64,000 bases of DNA, from assembly GCF_021287135.1 (NCBI RefSeq), contig NZ_JAJTBB010000021.1:62001-126000 (forward strand). Reading direction: 5' to 3'. This DNA comes from Acidovorax sp. (lineage in GTDB: Bacteria; Pseudomonadota; Gammaproteobacteria; Burkholderiales; Burkholderiaceae_C). The position numbers were made by a program, and so were the translations under genes. Below, in pieces: positions 57,669 to 64,000 of this stretch (positions are counted from its first letter, which is position 1; every line of letters begins with the position of its first letter). Under the pieces are notes generated by a model that had not been told where the DNA came from, searched no databases, and saw only the letters and a list, made by a program, of their open reading frames with translations.

Positions 57669-57794
57669 GCGCGCCACGGCCCTGGCCGCCCCGTGGAGGC
57701 GCGGCCGCTGATGGTCTTCATCAACCTTGTCCGACAGCCGGGCTGCCTGCCAGGTGGGCCAATGGGATCACCCCGACAACGTTCTGGAGGCCCC

Positions 57795-57947
57795 ATGTCA
57801 AAGACCCACCGCTCCGGTTTGGACTCCTACCACCTCAAGCCCCGTGCGCTCAAGCGCTTGCGCCAGTGGGAAGCCATGGCACGCACGCGCCCGGTTCCGC
57901 TGCGGTTCCCCGAGCCTGAGCCCCCGGTGTGGAAACCCCTGGGCTGA
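57795..57947 (+). CDS. Small basic protein, 50 residues
   Basis: The ORF begins at ATG 57795 with GGAGG five bases upstream. It encodes MSKTHRSGLDSYHLKPRALK and ends in PEPEPPVWKPLG, a basic, Arg/Lys- and Pro-rich protein. I recognise no family. It overlaps the following SDR start (GTG 57929) by 19 bases. The good ribosome site supports coding. Confidence 0.55.
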   Translation: MSKTHRSGLDSYHLKPRALKRLRQWEAMARTRPVPLRFPEPEPPVWKPLG

Positions 57948-58969
57948 CCGCGTTGCCACCCTCCCCATCCACCGCTGCACCGCCGAGCGACGCGACCACC
58001 CAGAAGCAACAGCGCATCCAGTCCGCGCAAGACCAGCAGGACCAGCGCGCCGCACAGGCGTCGCAGGCCGCGCCCGAAGCGCAGCCCGCGCCCGGCCCCG
58101 GCCCCGGCCGCGGCGAGCCTGCGCCACCGCTGCCGCAGCAGCACCTGACCAAACCCGGCCACGAGGCCGACATGCAGCTGGCCCCCCAGTACCAGGCGCC
58201 CCACTACCGCGGCAGCGGCAAGCTGGAAGGGTTTTCGGCCCTCATCACCGGCGGCGACTCGGGCATTGGCCGGGCCGTGGCGGTGCTGTTTGCGCGCGAA
58301 GGCGCGGACGTGGCCATCGCCTACCTCTCCGAACACGACGACGCGGAGCAAACACGCGAGCTGGTGGAGGCCGAGGGCCGCCGATGCATCACCCTCGCGG
58401 GCGATGTGAAGAATGCGTCGTTCTGCGCCGACGCCGTGCGCCAGGTGGTGAAGGCGTTTGGCAAACTCAATGTGCTGGTGAACAACGCGGCGTTCCAGGA
58501 ACATGCGGCGTCGCTGGAAGACCTGACCGAAGAGCGTTTTGACGAAACCTTCCGCACCAACATCTACGGCTATTTCCACATGGCCAAGGCCGCCCTGCCC
58601 CACCTGCAGCGGGGCGACGCCATCATCAACACGGGCTCGGTCACCGGGCTCAAGGGCAGCAAGGAGCTGCTGGACTATTCGGCCACCAAGGGGGCCATCC
58701 ACGCCTTCACCAAGGCGCTGGCGCACAACCTGGCCGACCAGGGCATCCGCGTGAACGCGGTGGCGCCCGGCCCGGTCTGGACGCCACTGAACCCGGCAGA
58801 CAAGTCGCCCGAGGACATTGCAAAGTTCGGGCAGCAGACGCACCTGGGCCGCCCGGCCCAGCCGGAGGAGATCTCGCCCGCCTATGTGTTTTTGGCGGCG
58901 CCGTGCTGCTCCAGCTATATCACGGGCACGGTGCTGCCGATCACCGGCACGGCGGGCGACGGCGCCTAG
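57929..58969 (+). CDS. SDR-family oxidoreductase (YghA-like)
   Basis: The 346-residue protein has a Gln- and Pro-rich N-terminal extension of about 90 residues, then a classical SDR: ALITGGDSGIGRAVAVLFAR near 104, NNAAFQ near 182, catalytic Ser in NTGSVTGLKG, YSATKGAIHAFT near 250 and SSYITGTVLPITGTAGDG at the end. It resembles YghA/glucose-dehydrogenase-like enzymes. The start is uncertain: GTG 57929 is the first in frame and there may be a later one. The end converges with the DUF779 gene. Confidence 0.8.
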   Translation: METPGLTALPPSPSTAAPPSDATTQKQQRIQSAQDQQDQRAAQASQAAPEAQPAPGPGPGRGEPAPPLPQQHLTKPGHEADMQLAPQYQAPHYRGSGKLEGFSALITGGDSGIGRAVAVLFAREGADVAIAYLSEHDDAEQTRELVEAEGRRCITLAGDVKNASFCADAVRQVVKAFGKLNVLVNNAAFQEHAASLEDLTEERFDETFRTNIYGYFHMAKAALPHLQRGDAIINTGSVTGLKGSKELLDYSATKGAIHAFTKALAHNLADQGIRVNAVAPGPVWTPLNPADKSPEDIAKFGQQTHLGRPAQPEEISPAYVFLAAPCCSSYITGTVLPITGTAGDGA

Positions 58970-59014
58970 CGGCGGGTGCGGAGCGCGCCAGGGCGGCCCG
59001 CACCGCCCGCCGCG

Positions 59015-59416
59015 TCAGGCCAGGTCCCAGGCCACCGTGGCCTCAAGGGCCGCCCATTCCGCATCGGTAAACAGCCGCGACCGCGTGTGGAAGGCCTTGC
59101 CCGTGTTGCCTTCCAGCGAGAACGTGCCGCCCTGCCCTTCCACCACGTCCAGGATGAGCTGGGTGTGCTGCCAGTACGCGTACTGCGACTTTCCGATGTA
59201 GAACGGCACGCCACCCACCTCCCCCAGCAGCACGTCCTGCGCGCCGATGGTGAGGTCGGTGGGCAGGTAGCAGTTGGCGGCGCTGTTGTCGCAGCACCCG
59301 CCACTCTGGTGAAACAGCAGGTCCCGCCCGTGCTGGGCCTGCAGCAGGGCCAGCAGTTCCAGTGCGGCCGGCGTGGCCACCACGCGGGGCGGCGGCGGGG
59401 GCGGTGCGGTGGACAT
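59015..59416 (-). CDS. DUF779 protein
   Basis: The 133-residue protein matches DUF779, found next to aldehyde dehydrogenases of the AcoD type. The Cys-rich block FHQSGGCCDNSAANCYLP near 36-53 looks metal-binding, and VPFYIGKSQYAYWQHTQLIL is another conserved block. The function is unknown. ATG 59416 lies 25 bases downstream of the alcohol dehydrogenase stop, so it belongs to the same minus-strand run. Confidence 0.85.
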   Translation of the reverse strand: MSTAPPPPPPRVVATPAALELLALLQAQHGRDLLFHQSGGCCDNSAANCYLPTDLTIGAQDVLLGEVGGVPFYIGKSQYAYWQHTQLILDVVEGQGGTFSLEGNTGKAFHTRSRLFTDAEWAALEATVAWDLA

Positions 59417-59441
59417 GGCAGGGGCTGCGCTGCTGCGGCGA

Positions 59442-60599
59442 TCAGGCCGTCATGGCACCGCGGAAGATGCCTTCGATGTCGGCCTGCGTGGCAGGGCGCG
59501 GGTTGGTAAGTCCGCAGGCGTCCTTGAGCGCGTTGGCGGCCAGCAACGGGATGTCGCCGTCCTTCACGCCGAGGTCGGCCAGGCACTTGGGGATGCCGAT
59601 GTCCAGCGCCAGCTGGCGGATGGCGGCCAGGCAGGCCTGGGCGCCCGCTTCGGCGTCCAGCCCCGCCACGTCCACACCCATCGCCTGGGCCACGTCGCGC
59701 AGGCGCGCGGCCGACGTGGAAACGTTGAACGCCTCCACATGCGGCAGCAGCAGCGCGTTGCACACGCCGTGGGGCAGGTCGTAAAAGCCGCCCAGCTGGT
59801 GTGCCATGGCATGCACATAACCCAGCGATGCGTTGTTGAACGCCATGCCCGCCAGGAACTGCGCATACGCCATCTGCTCGCGGGCATTCAAGTCATCGCC
59901 ATGGTTCACGGCGGTGCGCAGGTGGCGGGCAATCAGCTCCACCGCCTTCAGCGCGCAGGCGTCGGTGATGGGCGTGGCGGCGGTGGACACATAGGCCTCC
60001 ACCGCATGGGTCAGGGCATCCATGCCGGTGGCAGCGGTCAGCCCCTTGGGCTTGGCCAGCATCAGCTCGGGGTCGTTGACGGACAGGAGGGGCGTGACGT
60101 TGCGGTCCACGATGGCCATCTTGATGTGCCGCGTCTCGTCGGTGATGATGCAAAAGCGCGTCATCTCGCTGGCGGTGCCGGCGGTGGTGTTGATGGCCAC
60201 CAGCGGCAGTTGGGGCTTGGCGGAGCGGTCCACGCCTTCATAGTCGGCAATCTCGCCGCCATTGGTGGCGCACAGGGCGATGCCCTTGGCGCAGTCGTGG
60301 GGCGAGCCGCCGCCTAGCGAGATCACGAAGTCGCACTGCTCGGCCCGCAGCTGCGCCAGCCCGGCGCGCACATTGCCCACCGTGGGGTTGGGCTGGGTGC
60401 CGTCAAACACCACCGACGCAATCTGCTCCGCGGCCAGCTGCGCCTGGATGCGTGCCGCCACGCCCAGCTTGCTGAGCACGGCATCGGTCACGATCAGTGC
60501 CTTGCGAAAGCCGTGGCCCTTCAGGGCCGTGATGGCCTCCTGCAGGCACCCTGCGCCCATGATGTTGACACTGGGCATGAAAAACGTACTGCTGCTCAT
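59442..60599 (-). CDS. Iron-containing alcohol dehydrogenase
   Basis: The 385-residue group III alcohol dehydrogenase has [18 protein letters not shown] near 93, [15 protein letters not shown] near 140, and metal ligands in [16 protein letters not shown] and [20 protein letters not shown] near 265. It oxidises alcohols with NAD. ATG 60599 has AGGAGG upstream. It lies between the aldehyde dehydrogenase (161 bp upstream) and the DUF779 gene. The set suggests alcohol to aldehyde to acid oxidation under the divergent activator. Confidence 0.9.
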   Translation of the reverse strand: MSSSTFFMPSVNIMGAGCLQEAITALKGHGFRKALIVTDAVLSKLGVAARIQAQLAAEQIASVVFDGTQPNPTVGNVRAGLAQLRAEQCDFVISLGGGSPHDCAKGIALCATNGGEIADYEGVDRSAKPQLPLVAINTTAGTASEMTRFCIITDETRHIKMAIVDRNVTPLLSVNDPELMLAKPKGLTAATGMDALTHAVEAYVSTAATPITDACALKAVELIARHLRTAVNHGDDLNAREQMAYAQFLAGMAFNNASLGYVHAMAHQLGGFYDLPHGVCNALLLPHVEAFNVSTSAARLRDVAQAMGVDVAGLDAEAGAQACLAAIRQLALDIGIPKCLADLGVKDGDIPLLAANALKDACGLTNPRPATQADIEGIFRGAMTA

Positions 60600-60760
60600 C
60601 GCGAACCTCCTGGATGGATTGAACCGACGGCCCGCGCGCCAGCCGCGCTGGCTGGCACGGCCCCGGGCAATGGACTCCCCGGGGCAGGCCGCTTCGCCAA
60701 AAATCGTACGCCCGCACGGGCGCACCGAGGCGGGCAAGCCGCCTCAGCCCTTGCGGCCTG

Positions 60761-62284
<1,524 letters not shown>

Positions 62285-62350
62285 GGTGGTTGTCTCCGGT
62301 GGTGTTATGGACATCTGGCAGCACAAGCGCCTGCCAGATGCGAGCCACGC

Positions 62351-62366
62351 ATCAAATCCCGTGCCA
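62351..62366 (-). promoter_or_regulatory. Sigma-54 promoter facing the aldehyde dehydrogenase
   Basis: On the minus strand it reads TGGCACG, GGAT, TTGAT. The -24 element is perfect; the -12 has GA where GC is usual. It lies 67 bases from the ATG, and the divergent gene is a sigma-54 activator. Confidence 0.75.
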
Positions 62367-62457
62367 GCCCACCACAAGCTTCTAACCCGTTGATTTTCAA
62401 CGAGCTTCCTGCAAATCACGGCACGGTGCGTGTGACAGGGCGTCCGCTCCAGAACGC

Positions 62458-62467
62458 GACAGCTGTC
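62458..62467. promoter_or_regulatory. Possible upstream activator site
   Basis: GACAGCTGTC is a perfect 10-bp palindrome about 92 bases upstream of the -24 element, at a usual distance for an enhancer site of an AcoR-type activator. The assignment is by position only. Confidence 0.35.
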
Positions 62468-62589
62468 TCGAAATGGAACAGTTGACCGGGCCAGGGGGTC
62501 GTGGCGCTTGCCGGGGGACCGGGGCGCCGCCATACTGGGCCGACCCCACTGAAAAGGCGCGACGACGCCCGGGGACGGAGACAAACCCG

Positions 62590-64000
62590 ATGCGTTCAAC
62601 ATCCACATCCGTGGCGCTGCGGCAAGCGCGGCAGCATCTGCTGGAAACCGGCCAGTGCCCCAGCGGCCTGGTGGACGACCGCTTGGCGCGGTCCTGGCGG
62701 CGCAGCCTGGACAACGGCCTGGCTCCCACCGGGCGCCTGGGCTGCCACGACAACCTGGAGCACCCGGCCCTGCGGCAGCTGCGCAGCCTGCACCAGGAAC
62801 TGCTGGCCCACTCGCGCCCGGTCATGGAATACCTGTTCGAGCAGGTGCGTGACAGCCAGAGCGTGGTGGTGCTGGCCAGCCCGTGCGGGACGCTGGTGGA
62901 CACCTGCGGCGACCCCTACTTTCTCGGCAAGGCCGAGCGGGTGGCGCTGACCAGCGGCGCCTCCTGGCACGAAGCGCAGCGGGGCACCAATGCCATCGGC
63001 ACCGCACTGGCCGAGATGGCCCCCGTGGAAGTCCACGGCGCGGAGCATTTTCTGGAACGCAACGGCTTTCTGACCTGCGCCGCAGCGCCTATCCTTTCGG
63101 GCACCGGGCAGTTGCTGGGCATTCTGGACATCTCCAGCGAGCACAGCCGGGGCAATCCGCACACGCTCGGGCTGGTGAGCACGGCCGCCCACATGATCGA
63201 GAACCGCCTGCTGGTGTCCGGCAGCCAGCGGCACATCCGCCTGCACCTGCACCCCCATCCCGAAGGGATCGGCACGGTGGCGGAGGGCATCGTGCTGGTC
63301 TCGGAGGACGGGTGGGTGGTCGGCGCCAACCGCAGCGCCCTCGCGATGTTGCGCCTGTCAGCGGGACAGCTCGGCAGCGTCTCCCTGGACCAGGTGCTGG
63401 ACGCCCGCCTGGACGATCTGATGCAGCGGCACCAGCGCCGCCCGGAGGCCCCGCTGTCCCTGCGGCGCCACGATGGCGCGGCCCTGTTCGGCCAGTTGGT
63501 GCCCGACCGGCGAACTGTGCGTGCCACGCCCGCGCAGCCCCCCACCCCGCAGGCGCCGGACGACGCCCTGGCGCGGCTGGACACCGGGGACGCGCGCTGG
63601 CGCGCCGCGGCCGCCAAAACGCGGCGGGTGCTGGACAAGCCGATTCCCCTGCTGATCCAGGGCGAATCGGGCGTGGGCAAGGAGTGGTTTGCACGCAGTG
63701 CCCACCAGAGCGGCCCGCGCCGCAACGGCCCGTTTGTGGCCGTCAACTGTGCCGCGCTGCCGGAATCGCTGATCGAATCGGAGCTGTTTGGCTACGCCGC
63801 GGGTGCGTTCACCGGCGGGCGGCGCGAGGGGCGTGCAGGCTTGCTGCGCGAAGCCCATGGCGGCACGCTGTTTCTGGACGAAATTGGCGACATGCCGCTG
63901 GCGCTGCAAACCCGGCTGCTGCGCGTGCTGCAAGAGCGCCAGGTGGTGCCGCTGGGCAGCGCGCAGCCGGTGGCCGTGGATTTCGCCCTGGTATGCGCGT
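62590..64000 (+). CDS. AcoR-type sigma-54-dependent activator (3' end outside window)
   Basis: The visible 470 residues hold an N-terminal region and GAF domain (about 60-205, [35 protein letters not shown]), a PAS-like segment (about 215-300), and the AAA+ sigma-54 interaction domain from about 325 ([20 protein letters not shown] Walker A, GELFG-like [39 protein letters not shown] Walker B). GAFTGA, which contacts sigma-54, reads GAFTGG. The C-terminal helix-turn-helix is not in the window. ATG 62590 has GGAGA upstream. It is divergent from, and probably activates, the alcohol/aldehyde dehydrogenase genes. Confidence 0.9.
   Translation, partial: MRSTSTSVALRQARQHLLETGQCPSGLVDDRLARSWRRSLDNGLAPTGRLGCHDNLEHPALRQLRSLHQELLAHSRPVMEYLFEQVRDSQSVVVLASPCGTLVDTCGDPYFLGKAERVALTSGASWHEAQRGTNAIGTALAEMAPVEVHGAEHFLERNGFLTCAAAPILSGTGQLLGILDISSEHSRGNPHTLGLVSTAAHMIENRLLVSGSQRHIRLHLHPHPEGIGTVAEGIVLVSEDGWVVGANRSALAMLRLSAGQLGSVSLDQVLDARLDDLMQRHQRRPEAPLSLRRHDGAALFGQLVPDRRTVRATPAQPPTPQAPDDALARLDTGDARWRAAAAKTRRVLDKPIPLLIQGESGVGKEWFARSAHQSGPRRNGPFVAVNCAALPESLIESELFGYAAGAFTGGRREGRAGLLREAHGGTLFLDEIGDMPLALQTRLLRVLQERQVVPLGSAQPVAVDFALVCA

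Noticed and set aside
58969-59014. Bidirectional terminator between the SDR and DUF779 genes
   Set aside because: GGTGCGG and CCGCACC can pair, but the loop is long and there is no T tract on either strand.
60727-60745. Inverted repeat GAGGCGG/CCGCCTC between the alcohol and aldehyde dehydrogenase genes
   Set aside because: The stem is good but no T run follows in the minus direction; it may only be a processing or attenuation hairpin, so it is not called as a terminator.

Overview
The window is high-GC, gene-dense DNA typical of Burkholderiales, most probably the family Comamonadaceae (Acidovorax or a close relative). The inference rests on the gene set: an aerobic benzoyl-CoA (box) cluster, a tandem pair of cyanophycin synthetases, DUF3182 and DUF2304 proteins, an HU protein with a histone H1-like tail, and a short intergenic repeat of a type I associate with this family. 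The species cannot be named from sequence alone.

Region by region. (1) 1-5.9 kb: the 3' part of a secreted metzincin protease, a small secreted protein, a decayed IS5-family element with both terminal repeats still visible (1747-2800), an AT-rich acyltransferase/SGNH O-acetylase gene, then two fragments of another IS5-type transposase. (2) 5.9-11.3 kb, minus strand: a gtr-like module (GT2 with two C-terminal membrane segments, SDR, methyltransferase, GtrA flippase, large polytopic membrane protein). (3) 11.6-23.3 kb, minus strand: an ABC-transporter-dependent O-antigen locus. It holds DUF2304, ManC, Gmd, a perosamine-synthase-like aminotransferase, a beta-propeller/lectin-like protein, Wzm, Wzt, two large glycosyltransferases and a PglD/PerB-type acetyltransferase. 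Most junctions overlap or are a few bases apart. Judging by eye, GC falls in the middle genes, as expected for laterally exchanged serotype genes.

(4) 23.6-30.7 kb: housekeeping and accessory genes (CZB zinc protein, luciferase-like monooxygenase, lipoprotein, SDR, orphan GspF, 5'-nucleotidase, EF-hand protein, one hypothetical). (5) 31-39.5 kb: cyanophycin locus, with an ABC exporter-like protein plus DUF1854 protein divergent from cphA2-like, cphA1 and a creA-like gene, closed by a clear terminator. (6) 39.5-47.3 kb: DsbA/FrnE-like protein, zinc/cadmium P-type ATPase, DUF2628/SPOR protein, alpha/beta hydrolase, M14 peptidase, two tiny ORFs, and an HU/H1-like protein.

(7) 47.3-55.5 kb: box pathway. 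Benzoate-CoA ligase and a hydrolase lie on the minus strand, the BoxR regulator and boxC-boxB-boxA on the plus strand. TGCA-type operators overlap both promoter regions. (8) 55.8-59 kb: DUF3182 protein, hydrolase, a 50-residue protein and an SDR. (9) 59-64 kb: DUF779 protein, iron alcohol dehydrogenase and AcoD/ExaC-like aldehyde dehydrogenase on the minus strand, divergent from an AcoR-type sigma-54 activator that runs off the window. A good sigma-54 promoter faces the aldehyde dehydrogenase.

The items most worth following up are the gtr module carrying its own SDR and methyltransferase, the short Wzt next to a propeller/lectin-like protein, the CphA2-like protein with a destroyed P-loop, the BoxR operator architecture, and the dispersed repeat that has become coding sequence inside gspF.
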